Of a stretch of DNA of 64,000 bases, positions 19,756-30,916 are shown in pieces. Location of the stretch: positions 18,558,354 through 18,622,353 of the forward strand of contig CM020620.1 in NCBI GenBank assembly GCA_009829735.1. The letters run 5' to 3'. Position 1 is the stretch's first letter. Every line of letters starts with the position of its first letter. Source of the DNA: Pyropia yezoensis. Its lineage: Eukaryota > Rhodophyta > Bangiophyceae > Bangiales > Bangiaceae. Below the pieces are notes generated by a model. The model did no database searches, was not told the DNA's origin, and was given only the letters and a program-made list of their open reading frames with translations. The translations under genes and the position numbers were made by a program.

Positions 19756-22700
19756 CGAGCAGAGGGGGTGGCGTCGGACACCCCCCCCCGCACGTCGCTG
19801 CCGCTGCCGCCGCCGCCGGGGCGGTGATGGCAATGGCAGTGGCACACAGACGCCGGCGGGGGGTCCGTGGCAGCCGACCTTGACCGCACAAGGGGTGTGT
19901 GTGTGTATGTGCGTGTACAGGAGGTCCAGTGAGACGACGGGAGGGGGGAGGGGGAGGGGCGGGGGTCCAACGACGGCGGCACTACCAGCGGTGGTAGCCA
20001 CCGGGCGATACGGGAGGTAGGCGGTGAGTGGGAGGGTGTAGCACGGCCGAGAGGGGGGGAGGGGGGGGTGGGCGGCCACGCAGTGCAGCTCAGCGGCGGT
20101 GACCAACACGCGAGAGGGGGAGGTGGGTGTGGGAGAGAAGGAGTGAGAGGGAGGCACCGATGGCGGCGGAGGTCAAGAAAGGCCGCGCGCGCCCGGCGGC
20201 CGCGACGGCCGCGGCGTGCAGACGCGGCGGAGAGAGCCCCCGGCCGGTCGGGTCCGCAGACCGGTGGGCGGCAAGCACGGATGCACGCTAAAGAGGGGGG
20301 CAACGGGGGGAGGAAGGAGCGGGGCGCACGCGCGCCGCCGGCCGGCGACGGCAGCTGCGGTGGCCGGGCGGCGATGCGAGCACAGCGACAGCGGCAGCGG
20401 CGGCGGCGGTGGCGGGGAGTGCGGGCCCTCGCGGCGGGGTGTGTGCCGCCGTCGGCGCGCTCGCCGCGGCGGCGGCGGCGGCAGCCGCCACGCGCCACCT
20501 CCCCCCTCCCTCCCTCCCTCCCTCCCTTCCACCCGCTGCCTGCCACGCCCGCCCGATGGGGGGGGGGTGGGGTAGAGGGGGTGCGCGGGTGGATGTAGGG
20601 TGCCGCCCACCGTCGGTGGCGGCCGGTGGGGGGAGTGGGGTGGGGTATATGGGCTCAACGCGGCCAGGGGCAGGGGGGGGGGGGGTACACGCCGCGGTTG
20701 CACGCGGGGTTGTGCCCGCGCCCGCCTCCCCACCCCTCAACCGCAGGCACCACCCCTCCCCGCCGCCTCCTCCTCCGCCTCCTCCTCCCCTCGGCCAGCG
20801 GTGCGGGTGCGCGCCTCCCACACAGACCTCCCTCCTCCTCCTCCTCACCCACCCTCTCTCACCCAGACGCGTCACACAGCGGCTCGACGGTGGGCGGGGG
20901 GGGGGGGAGCTCCCTCGCGGCCGGACCGTCGCTGCGTGGCGCGCGCACACCCCGCGCCAGCCGGCTCGCCCGTCAACGGGAGAAGAACAAGAAGGGGCCG
21001 CCGGCGGTGCAGAAGGGGGGGTGTGGGGAGAGACGGGCGGGGGGGGTCCGTCGCGTCTTGGGACCGGCCGGCTCCAAGCCGTTGACCAAAGCGGCCCGGC
21101 CAGCCACGGTGTGTGGCACCACCGCCCACCGCCGACCGGTACCCCCTGAGCGGGCGCCCCCGGCAACGGTCAAGGCGCCCACCGCCGCAGACCCCCTTCC
21201 CGTTGATGTGTTGAGGGGGTGATGCTATGGAGGGTGGCACACCGGCGGGGGAGAGGGCGGGAAGGCGGCGCGACGCGAACGTTGTGCAGAGGCAGAAGCG
21301 GAGGGAGAGCAGAGGGGAGTCGCAGGAGGGTGCTGGTGGTGGAGGCTGCAGAGCCGCGCAGCGCGGCGCCGGTGCGCTCGTTGCGCACACGAAGACACCC
21401 GCACCCGACACGCACGCTCATACCCAGGCCTGCCGCGGGGGAGGTTGGACGCCCTGCCGTTGTGGCGGGGCGTGGCGGCGATGGTCGGGTGGGCGGCGCG
21501 GGGGGAGGGGAATCTGTTTACTCTGCTTCCAAAGGGGGGGGCATCCCCGATCGAAAGGGCGGGGAACGGTCGGCCGACAGCCGTCCGGGCGTTGGAACCG
21601 CCAACGCGCGGATGAGCGCCACACCCACGCACCGCACGAGCGGGGAGGGGCCCGCCCTCCCCACGAGGCGGCACGGGATCAACGGGGGAGGCCCAGCGGG
21701 GAGGCGCGCTGGTACTGTTTGTCCACTCGCGCCCTCCGCTCCCCTTCCCCCATGATTGGAGGAAGGGGGGTCAACGTCCCGGTGCGACGGGGTAGGCCCT
21801 CTGGGGGAGTGGCCTGGAAAACGGGTCTGGCGGCGAGCAGAGGCCGGGGGGGGGGGGAGCGGACAAGCGACCAGCGGTGGGGGTGCCCATACATACCACG
21901 CGCGCGGAGAGAGGCGTTGTGTGCAGGAGCGATGGCGGAAAGGTCAAGGGGACAGTGCGTTTGCTCGTTGGTGTGGGGTGGGGGGTGCGTAGGGCGCCAT
22001 TCCAAATCGTCTACAATGGACAGAGCTCAGGCGGGGAGTGAGGGGAAGGGGCGGGGGCGGGGCACCCCGCCCGGGAGGCCCTCCTTGTGACGGCGGACGG
22101 GCACGACGGGCGGCGGCGCGACGGCCAAGTTAGGCAGTGTGCGTTGTGGCTCTGGGGACCGCACAGGTGGGTGTCAGCCTGTTGGACTGTTTAGTCAGAG
22201 ATAGGGTCAGCACACGTAGTACGGGCCGCGGCACGCAGGCCGCCCACGGCGGGAGCGGTGCGTCTCTTGTTGCAAAAAATCGTGACAGCTGCCTGGACGG
22301 TCCTACAGAGAGGGCGGGTCTCTTGGGTGCCATGTCAAGTTTGTCGTTGCTCTGGACAATTGTACTTGTTTGTAAATGGCTCGCAACACGCTAGAATTTC
22401 CCATGAGCCCGGCATTTGCACACAGTGCAGAGACCGTGGGGAGGGGCTTGCACGAGGGTCCCGACACTCGCCAACGACTGACGTCGGGTGGAAGCGCTGC
22501 GAGTCACGCTCTGGCGCGCACTTGGCGCGATCGGGAGAGGAACTATCGGCGCGCCGGCGCCGCTGCGGCTGACGAATGGGACGGGCAGTCTGCCCCCCAT
22601 CCCCCCCCCCGCCCCCGCGCGCCGCTGCGCAGATTCATTCCTGAAATGACGTCAAGCAGTGTGGCTGACGCGCTCTACATGAAAAGCCGACGATGACGGG

Positions 22701-24802
22701 GAGCTGCTTCCCCCCAGCCACCACCCCGCTGCTGCTCTTCTGGAAACGACTCCTGGTGCCGAGCCCGTTCCCCCAACGCCGCTGGGGTTGGGTGGGGCGC
22801 GGGTGGTGGCAGGCTCCGCCATCGCACCAACAACGTCGGCTGCCGCGGTTGGCGGCCCCACGTCCCCTTTTTTGTCCGCAGCTCCGCCACTGAGGGAACC
22901 GCCCAGAGTTCCTCACAGACGGCTGCGGGAGGGGGGGGGGTCGTCCCGGCCAGTGCCAGAGGCCCCTCTTTCTTTTTTTCTGTTCATTTTTTCAGTTACC
23001 CCCGTGGCGCTCGCGCCCCCGGCGCGCCGCTGCCATTGACGTTCGTTGGCACAGTCCGGCATGAGCTAGTCCGGCATGAGCTGGAACCCCACAACCTCAG
23101 TCCCGCGATTATCACTGCTGGTCGCTCCCCCCCCCCTCGGCCCCCGCTCCCTGATTAGAATCGCCAGTGGCCGCTGGGAGGGACCCTTGTCAATGGCACG
23201 GACAGCGGGGTGCGGGCCGAAGGCCACCGCTACACAGAGGCTGGCAGTGGGTGAAGGGGACGACCAATACTTCCGGCTGGGCCGACGGCTGGAGGCCGCA
23301 ACCTCGGCCCCCGCCCGCCGCCCCCACCCCACACGCCCCGCCCAGCTCGGCCCCACAGCCGGCAGCCGGCGGCCGGCGGCGGCGGGTGGACCACCAGCTC
23401 CCTCGACTCGGCCCCCTTCTTGGCCAGCCACGTGGGCCGTCGGGTGGACAATGGTCTTCGCCGAGTGCCCGTCTGGCACACTCCGATGCCCGCCCCCCCC
23501 CCCCCCGCCAGAAAGACGAGGTGGCGGCTGCAAAGACCAAACACGCAGTGGTGGCCTGCCGCGCGGATCCCCCGCGCATTGTCGTGCGGCGGGGCGCGCG
23601 GGCCAGCAGCGCTCAATGGTCATCTTGACCGTGTAATGGATTTTTTTCCCAGGACCAGTTCTTTTGCTCTTTTTTGCGCTACACTGTACGTGAATGGGCC
23701 CCCACCGGGTCAAAGCTCCCTCTCGAGTGCGGTAATACAAGAGGTTCGCCAAGATGCTCGGGCGGCCTCGGTGGCGCACGCGAGCACGACTGCTGCCTGT
23801 CTTGGCCAATCCCTGGCCGTAAAGGCGTGCATGGAGCTTGGGGGGGGGGGGGTCAGCTCGATGCAGACACAGGATGTCGGCAGTCATGCCCTAACAAGGG
23901 GCTGTGGTGGGGGGCCAACAAGACGCGACTGTGCCCCTCTTTTGAGCTGTGCGCATCCCGCTTCCGCCGCCGAGGCACATGCGTGTGCTGGCCACCCGAA
24001 TCGCAGGTGCTGCCGGGCCGCGCGCGCTGCCCCCGCCCACTTGACATGACCATTGGCACAGAGGTTTTGTGGTTGTGGGGCACAAGGACGGGGGGAACCC
24101 CCCCCCCAGAACAGGTCACCACAGAGCTCGACGTTTGCACCCCCCTCCCCCCCCCAGCATTGGCCAACGGCCGGCCGCGGCGCCACCAGCAGAGCGGGAT
24201 CCCGGCCGTGGGCGCCCACACGTCTCCCTCACGCGGCGACGGCGGCGGCGGCGGCGGCAAGCGCGCGCTGCTAGCAGGCTACGCACTGCAGCTGCCGCCG
24301 AGACACGAGCGGATGAATAGTGAGGTGGCGGCTGCCGCGCCGCCGGCCGCGGCCTCGTCTCGGAGAGTGCGCCCCGCTGCCGTCGTGGCGACGCGGGCTC
24401 AGTGCGCCGCCGGCCGGCAGCGCGTGGGTGTGTCTGCGACAGCGTCCCCCTCCCGACGTCCTTGCCCCAACCGCGGCCCCCGTGATTGACGCGACGCCTG
24501 TTGGGTGCGGGGGGGCGGGGGGGGGAGGGGGGGAGCGAGGGGCAGGGGGCCCTTGAGGTGTGCCGTCTGCTGCTCCTCCGACCAACGCCCGGGTTTGTGC
24601 CGGGATTGCAGACGGACGGGAGCGGCGAGGTGAGGCCGGCAGGAGGTGGTGCAGCGGGGCGCGCCAGCAGGTTAAGGCGCAACCGACCACGCCGTCGGGC
24701 AGTGGCGGCTGTAGCACGGGCACGCACGCCTTGACGGCCGTAGTGACCGGCTGCAGGGGGGGACACCACACCTGCGCAGTCCCAAGCGGGGCGAGTGGAG
24801 GC
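19756..24802. other. Five kilobases without a supportable gene
   Basis: 19756-21200 is GGC/CCG-rich with G-runs and a TCCC tandem near 20507-20526. 21200-22700 has open frames in several phases but no domain. A 15-nt direct tandem (AGTCCGGCATGAGCT) sits at 23053-23082. 23600-24500 has moderately balanced composition and Cys-containing ORFs on both strands that look random. The last few hundred bases should contain the promoter of the gene starting at 24803. No tRNA or transposon ends were seen. Confidence 0.5.
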
Positions 24803-27574
24803 ATGGCTGGCGGAGCTACTGGGGCGGTGGCTCCGCGAGTCTCGTTCCAGCGGCAGCGGCACGGCCCCGCATGGTCGCGGCCGTCGCCACTAGCGGTGGG
24901 GAGCTCTGGTGGCGGCGGCAGTGGCGGAGGCGATGATAGCAGAGGTGCTGACGTTGGCGTTGGTGGTGGTGGTGGTGGCAGCGAAGGCGGTGGTAGCGGC
25001 TATGGTAGCGGTGGCACCAGTGGTGGCGGTCGGCGCCACACCTTTCGGCCAATCGTGAGTGATGCAGACCTGGCGCTGTTTGGTCGAGCCCCACTGAGCA
25101 TGCCACCTGTGGCGGTGCAGGCGGCAGTGTCCGTGCCTCCTCCATTGGCGTTGCCCCCCGCAGTAGCTGCGGCACCTGTGACGGTGGCGCCGTTGAAAGC
25201 TGTTGCGGCGTTGGCGGCGGTGACGCCCAAGCGTGTGCGACCTGCCCTCGAGGTCGCCTCCCGCGATGCAACTCCCCCCTGTGCGGACCGGTATGATGCT
25301 GGCGGCGGTGGGGCGATTACGCCATCGAGCTTTCGGGTCTGTGCCGGTGGCGGCAACAGCGGCGGGAGCGCCCGCGCCTTTTCCCGCTCCGTCTCCTTGC
25401 TCTCGTCGCCCAGCGGGACAAGCGTGACGTCCGATGTTGCCTCTTTTAGCCTTCTCGTCCTCCGCTCTGCGTCTGAGGAGCATCCGGCTGAACGGGGCGG
25501 CGGCCGGGAGCGAGCCGAGGCGTCGGCAGCTACGGGGCCGGCAAATCCGGGCGCCGCTGCATGGACAGGCGCCGCTGCATGGACAGGCTCCGCCCTCATC
25601 CATGCTCAAGTCCGTGACGACGAGGGGAGTGACACGGACGACACGGACAGTGAGTCGACGTCGTCCAGCTTGGTGGATTCCCCCGGCACCGACAGGATCA
25701 ATGACGATGACGGTGAGCAATCGTGCCAGTTCTCGGACGCCACCAGCGCGTCATCCGACTCGGACGACTCGCTGCCACTGTTGCTGCTATCCCCCCTCGC
25801 GGTGCGCAGCGCGCCGGTTACACCTCCCCCGCTGGTGGCCAAACGGGCAGGTGTGGAGCTTCCTGCACTTGACGCGCCTGCCAACTCCCCCCTCAACCGC
25901 CCTGTGGCGCACGTCCTCCATCGGCCACAGCCGTTGCGGCCGCTCCCGCGCTCTGGGAGTGGATCCGGTCTGTCGCCGTCGCCCGCTTCCGTGACCTCTG
26001 CCGCGGTGCGCTCCCGCTCTGACGTCCCCGCAGCGGGCGCCAGCGAGGCGCGAACATGGGAGCTTCGGAGGCTACTCGGCAACCGGGAGGGGGCTGCCGG
26101 TCGTGGCGGCGGGCCTGTCGGCTCTCCGCCTATGTCATTGAAGTCCCCATCGGCCTCCCCGCGGCGGGTAGACACTCACGGGGACAGGCGTTTAGCGGTA
26201 ACTATGGACCGTTCGGGTGACTGGGGCTGCCGCCGCCGTCAAACAGCGGCTCACCGGCCAAGGCGGCCAGCTTCGGCGCTCGTCGGCGGCGGCAGCTCTG
26301 TCGCCGCTGCAGCCGCTGCCTCTGCCGCCACCGCTCCCCGGCCCTCGGGTGTTCGGCGGGCCATGGCAGCGGTGCGTGGCGGACTGCCCCGTGGGCGGGT
26401 GCGAGCAGAGCGGCGGGAATCTTCGCGCGGGCCGCCAGGGGCGGTCGGGGCTCGCCCTACACCGGTGGGGGGGGGCGGGGTACACCGGGATGCGGGCACA
26501 GACTTGAAGGCTCCGTGGGCGCCGGCAGCTGCTCGGGGGCGAGAAAAGGCTGCCTCGTCGTCGGGGGTGGGCCCGGCATCTCGCTGGCATCTGCTTGCAG
26601 GAGATAGAGAGGACGATGACGACCGCAGCTTCTGGGGTTCTACGGACGGGACGACGAGCGAGCGCGGACCCAGCACACTGACTAACGATGACGAGCTGGG
26701 CGATGCCGCGGCTTCCCCCACCACCGCCTCTGCGCCCGATTCCAACGTCTTTGACGTTGAGAATTACAGCCTACCCGTCCTTCCGCGCCGCCTCCGCCCC
26801 CTGTCTCGCTCGCCGGGGGCTGCTGCGCGTTTCCCATCTCGCTCGACGGAGACTACCGGGCGCTCCTTGTCGACCGAATCCACTGTTGGCACGCCCACGC
26901 TCTCCGTCATGGCGGAGGATGCAGTGGGATTTGGACTTCACGGCTCTCGTCGCCGCTCGTCTTCGTGTGAGGTTTTCCCGCGGCGCGGTAGGTCAAGCAC
27001 CTCTTCCTCATCATCGGAGCTGTCGGTATGCCCTTCTACTTCTTCGAAATTTACCTCCGCCCCGTCATTGAGGTCACGGAGGTGCTCGGCCATCTCCAGG
27101 CCCTCTGACCGCTGCGTGCCGTCGGCGCTTTCGGGCACGTCTTCGTCCTCGGCGGCGGCGTCGTCCGACTCAGTAACGTCGGGAGTACCCCTGAACCCTG
27201 CCTTTCTGGCGCGCTCTGGTGGTCGAAGGAATGCCGAGCTGGGTGGCCCCGCCGGCCGGCCCGCCCCATTGGCAGTACCGTCGCCGCCACCCCCACAGGC
27301 AGCGGCCAGGGCGGGTGCCGCAAACACCGGGGCGGAAGCGTCGGGGCGGCACTCACTGAGCCGGCCGCGGCCGGCCGCGTCGTCCAAGCTCCAACGCCTT
27401 GCGCGGGCAGCGGCAGTGCTGTCCACCCACCTGGTACCCCTTCGGGGGCATGCAGCAGCGACGGCACCGGACGGGACAGCCACTCCGCCGCCGCCGCCAC
27501 CACTGCGGGCGGCGTGCTGGCCCCGCCGCGCACCCGTGGCGGGGGCAGAGGCCGGCCGCCGGCGAGGGTTTTGA
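24803..27574 (+). CDS. Ser-rich, intrinsically disordered protein of unknown function
   Basis: A 923-residue frame. The frame is open further upstream from a GTG at 24560, but 24803 is its first ATG (MAGGATGAVAPRVSFQ). Sequence is dominated by Ser, Pro, Arg, Ala and Asp. Acidic blocks DDEGSDTDDTDSESTSSS and GDREDDDDRSFWGSTDGTTS and many Ser-Pro and Arg-x-x-Ser sites suggest a phosphoprotein. Short ordered-looking stretches are SDADLALFGRAPLSM, NVFDVENYSLPVLPRRLR and a central TWELRRLLGNREG. An 18-nt tandem duplication at 25551-25586 gives AAWTG twice. No signal peptide, transmembrane helix or recognised domain is present. Sustained G/C-ending codons and complex residue use support real coding. 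Possibly a cytosolic or nuclear scaffold. Confidence 0.6.
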   Translation: MAGGATGAVAPRVSFQRQRHGPAWSRPSPLAVGSSGGGGSGGGDDSRGADVGVGGGGGGSEGGGSGYGSGGTSGGGRRHTFRPIVSDADLALFGRAPLSMPPVAVQAAVSVPPPLALPPAVAAAPVTVAPLKAVAALAAVTPKRVRPALEVASRDATPPCADRYDAGGGGAITPSSFRVCAGGGNSGGSARAFSRSVSLLSSPSGTSVTSDVASFSLLVLRSASEEHPAERGGGRERAEASAATGPANPGAAAWTGAAAWTGSALIHAQVRDDEGSDTDDTDSESTSSSLVDSPGTDRINDDDGEQSCQFSDATSASSDSDDSLPLLLLSPLAVRSAPVTPPPLVAKRAGVELPALDAPANSPLNRPVAHVLHRPQPLRPLPRSGSGSGLSPSPASVTSAAVRSRSDVPAAGASEARTWELRRLLGNREGAAGRGGGPVGSPPMSLKSPSASPRRVDTHGDRRLAVTMDRSGDWGCRRRQTAAHRPRRPASALVGGGSSVAAAAAASAATAPRPSGVRRAMAAVRGGLPRGRVRAERRESSRGPPGAVGARPTPVGGGGVHRDAGTDLKAPWAPAAARGREKAASSSGVGPASRWHLLAGDREDDDDRSFWGSTDGTTSERGPSTLTNDDELGDAAASPTTASAPDSNVFDVENYSLPVLPRRLRPLSRSPGAAARFPSRSTETTGRSLSTESTVGTPTLSVMAEDAVGFGLHGSRRRSSSCEVFPRRGRSSTSSSSSELSVCPSTSSKFTSAPSLRSRRCSAISRPSDRCVPSALSGTSSSSAAASSDSVTSGVPLNPAFLARSGGRRNAELGGPAGRPAPLAVPSPPPPQAAARAGAANTGAEASGRHSLSRPRPAASSKLQRLARAAAVLSTHLVPLRGHAAATAPDGTATPPPPPPLRAACWPRRAPVAGAEAGRRRGF

Positions 27575-28726
27575 CGGCCTGCGGGACTCCCGACTGCTCA
27601 CACACCCGGCTGCCTCGCCCCCGAACTGAGGGGAGAGCGGCACACGGCAAAGGTGGGTTGGCAGAACGAGGCGAAAGGAAGCGGACAAGGCGGGAACCAC
27701 GACACCTGAGAGACGCCTCCCTCCGTGTCGTACGCTTGTGCGCAAGGGTTTGGCTCCAGGCGCGCGCTTTTACTCACCCCCACATTGCCGCTTCCCAGAA
27801 ACGGCAGTGTTTTTCACTACTGCCGGTCGCGTACCGAGACAGCCGCCCTCGCCTGTTGCACTTGATGTACTGTACATACAAAGAAGACTTTGGTATGGGG
27901 TATCGGGTAAGGTGGACTGCCGACGCAGCTTTTCAGAGAAGCGTTCCCTCGTACAACAGGGGGGAACAAGCAGAGACCCTTGTGAAGTGCTAGCATCCGT
28001 TCCTTTGCCAGAGACACGTGCTATCCAGTACAGGCACTCCCATGTAATAGAGCTTGTGTCTGCTGACCGTTTCCTGTTTCTGCGTACGAACCGGTTCCGA
28101 GACTGAAGGGCCTTGTAGAGAACCTGAGCTTACCACCACCAAAGAAGCTTTCACGGCAGCAGCTGCCATTGAAGCGTCTCTGGTGGTGGCTCCTGCATCA
28201 ATGCAGGACGAGCACAGGGACCGTTGTCGCAACACAGAACGTTTGCCCGTATTCCGCTTGGAACAGAGTGTCAGAGTCTGTTCAACCCACCCGGCAGCTC
28301 ATCGAATCGCAAACACTTGGACACTGAAAACCGTGGAAAGTGCACCTGTATTTCGATGGAGTCTGACCCGCCGGACGACCGCATCTCCCCTCCTACCCCT
28401 CCCCCCCCTCCCATTGACTGCTGGGGGCCCCCCCCCCCCCCCCCACTCGCGTCCCCCGCGGACCCCTGGCCAGTGACGCCCCAGGTGCCTTTGACAGCCG
28501 AGGCGTCCCATCGCCTGTGTGCGGCGGGGGTCTCGGCCGGCCGGCCGCCGGTGGTGGGGGTGGTGGAACCACCCTCTGGGCGGGCGGACGGCACCCGCCT
28601 CGGCCGCCGCCACCTCGTGCGGGTTTCATTGCACCGCCCTGCCTGCCCTCTTTCCCCCTGCCCTTCCCCCCCTTCCCGTCCCCCCTCCCCGCGCTCCTTG
28701 CCCAGTCTCCAGCGGCACCTGCCGCC
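27575..28726. other. Intergenic DNA with hairpins
   Basis: Balanced composition from about 27750 to 28350, including a palindrome ATGTAC-T-GTACAT near 27868 and GAACCGGTTC at 28088-28097, plus the two hairpins listed separately. From 28380 it becomes C-rich toward the next start codon. No gene is seen. Confidence 0.5.
28133..28189. repeat. Long imperfect hairpin, microRNA-precursor-like
   Basis: Arms 28133-28160 and 28162-28189 are 28 nt each and pair at 23 positions, with one further G-U-type pair and a 1-nt loop. The outer nine and inner six pairs are perfect. A second perfect 8-bp hairpin, TCCTGCAT (28191-28198) against ATGCAGGA (28201-28208), follows one base later. Confidence 0.6.
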
Positions 28727-28939
28727 ATGATCTTTTTCCGTCGACGGCGGCCGCCACCCCCTCCTCCCCCAGTCCCCCCCACCTCCCCCCCCGTGGCAGC
28801 GGCGGCGGCGGCGGCGGCGGAGGCGGGAGCGGCGGCGGCGGGAGTGGACGCCGCCGCCCCTGACGGCAGCAGCACCCCCCCCTCCACCCTCCCCCCCCCT
28901 GCCGACGCGCTCCCCGGGGCGCCGCCTCCCCTTGTCACC

Positions 28940-28971
<32 letters not shown>

Positions 28972-29791
28972 CTCGATGGGCGGCCGCCCCTCCCCCCCCG
29001 CGACGGCTACCGCCTGCGCGTCGGCCGGGGCGCGGCGGCGGCGGTGCTGCGCCCGCGGGTGCTCGTTGGCGTCTCGGTCGGCTGCTTTGCCGGCGGCGGC
29101 CACGGCTGGGCGGTGGGCATTGGGCGCCTCCACCGCCTGCGCGGGGACGTGGCGGCGGTCACCCCCGGCGGGAGCGTCTTTGCCCACCGGGGCACCCTCG
29201 TGGGCGCCTACTGCGGGGTGGGCGTCGGCGGCGGCGTTGCGTCGGCGCTGATGAATGGCGTCGGCTACGTGTGGACGCTGCGGCAGCTCAACCCGTGGGC
29301 CGCCGACGTTGGCTGGGGGGAGGTGGTGCAGGGCGGCAAGGCGGGGGGGGACAACTGGTGGTGGGGGGTGTGGAAGGCCCTCCGGGGGGGGGGGAGGGGG
29401 CGCTCGGCGTTGGCGCGGGGGGGGCCGCCGCCACCACCGTCGTGGGGGGGGGGCGCCCGCCCCCGACCGCCGCCGTTGCCCGCCGCTGGTGGCGGCTCCG
29501 CGCGGTGGGGGTGGGCGGGGGGGGGGGGGGGGGGGGGCGCGGCGGCCTTGCCGCCGCCGCCGGGCGGACCGGCGGCGGCGGCCCGCTGGACGCGGTGCTG
29601 GCGCCGCTGCTCCGGGTGGGGGGGGGGGTGCTGGTCCTCGGGGGGGGGGCCCCGCGGCTGTGTGACGTTACCGACGCGCTCGGCCGGCTGGGCGAGCGCG
29701 TCCGCACCGATGCAGACGGCCTGCGGCGGGCGGTGGCGGGCAGCGTGCGGCCGGGCACGCCCGCGGCGGGCGGGGGGGCAGGCGGTGGCGT

Positions 29792-29827
<36 letters not shown>

Positions 29828-30007
29828 CGGGGGGGGGGTTGGGGGGGGGGTGGGGGGGGGGGTGCCCCCGCCGGCCGCCTCCCTGCCGACGTGCGGCTGG
29901 TGCCGGGCGTGGGGGGGGGGGAGGTCCTTGCCGTGCCGGGCGTTGGCGGCGTCGCCGTGCCGCCGCCGCCGCCGCCGCCGCCGCCGCGGCGGCGGTGGGG
30001 CAGGTAG
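28727..30007 (+). CDS. Gly-rich probable membrane protein, frame broken at homopolymers
   Basis: Coding signal moves through three frames. It starts at the ATG at 28727 ([12 protein letters not shown]), then passes the 30-nt C-run at 28941-28970 into a second frame with RDGYRLRVGRGAAAAV, VLVGVSVGCFAGGGHGWAVG and TLVGAYCGVGVGGGVASALM. Near the G-runs at 29385-29400 it switches to a third frame (PLDAVLAPLLRVGGGVLVLG, then LCDVTDALGRLGERV). After the G-tracts at 29827-29865 it returns to the first frame and ends LVPGVGGGEVLAVPGVGGVA before the TAG at 30005-30007. Each switch coincides with a long homopolymer, so wrong run lengths are more likely than true decay. Glycine-spaced hydrophobic segments resemble Tim17-like or similar glycine-zipper membrane proteins, but the family is not established. 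Confidence 0.5.
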
Positions 30008-30916
30008 AGGGCGCCGCGTTTTCTTTTTTTGCACGGAAGGAGGGGCGTTGGGGGGAGAGGGGGAGGCAGGGCCACGGCTCGCCGCGGTCGTTTCTTTCTT
30101 TTTTTTCTCTCTTTTTTGCGGTGGTGTGGTGGCCGGCGCGCTCACTGCCCTGCCGGGCGGGTGGGCGGCGGCGCCGGCCGTCTGGCGGCCCCTGCGGTTG
30201 GCGCGGCGGGCGGCGATGCCGCGGCGGCCCGCCGCGGCCCCTTGCCAGGGCGTCGCGGCGGTCGTTCGACGCCACGGCGGGGGTGGCGCGCCCGGCAGGC
30301 TGGGCTAAACACACTAATTGTCTCGCGGGCGGCGGCGACGCGCTCCCAGCCGCGCCGCCTGCCCGCGCCGTTTGTTTTGTCGTCGTCTCCCCGGTCTGAG
30401 CTGTATGGACGTACGTACTGGACAGTACATTGCCCTCTTCACTGGGCCGCGTGAGGGGCACTGCACACACGGGTCCTGCCGACCAACGCACGCCCACCGC
30501 AGCTCCCCTGTCTTTGCTGCTGTCCCGTGGCCTGGTTGCGTTGCCGTTGCGCATGGCTCCCCAGCCGTGTGGTGCACCCAGCGGGAGACACTGTCCGGGC
30601 GGCACACCACGCTCGGATGTCCACTGCCCTGCGCGCCAGTGACGCTCCACAACAAGGGTCGTGTTGAGTTATGTCGGGGTGGTCGGCGGCAGCACCACTG
30701 GCACGCGGTCGGGCTCACAACCACGGGTCGTCGATAACCCCCGCCCCCTCCTCGCGTCTCCCGCCCGCCCCCCCCCCTCTCCCCCCCCCGCAACCCCGAC
30801 GTCCTCGCCCCCTCCACCGTGCGCTCGGCGGTCCCCGCCCCCAGCCACCACCGCCCCCCCCCACCCCCCTCACAAACTTAGGGGCGCAGCGTCGGTGGAA
30901 CCGTCCCGACGAGGGG
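30008..30916. other. Convergent intergenic region
   Basis: Between the membrane-protein candidate (+) and the zinc-finger gene (-). It contains T-runs near 30090-30118 and C-rich DNA at 30730-30880. No gene is supported. Confidence 0.55.

Noticed and set aside
20507..20526. TCCC tandem as a possible CRISPR-like or telomeric array
   Set aside because: A short pure tandem without spacers; a simple microsatellite.
23674..24489. Plus-strand ORF with several cysteines
   Set aside because: No recognisable motif spacing, an equally open opposite strand, and no coding bias.
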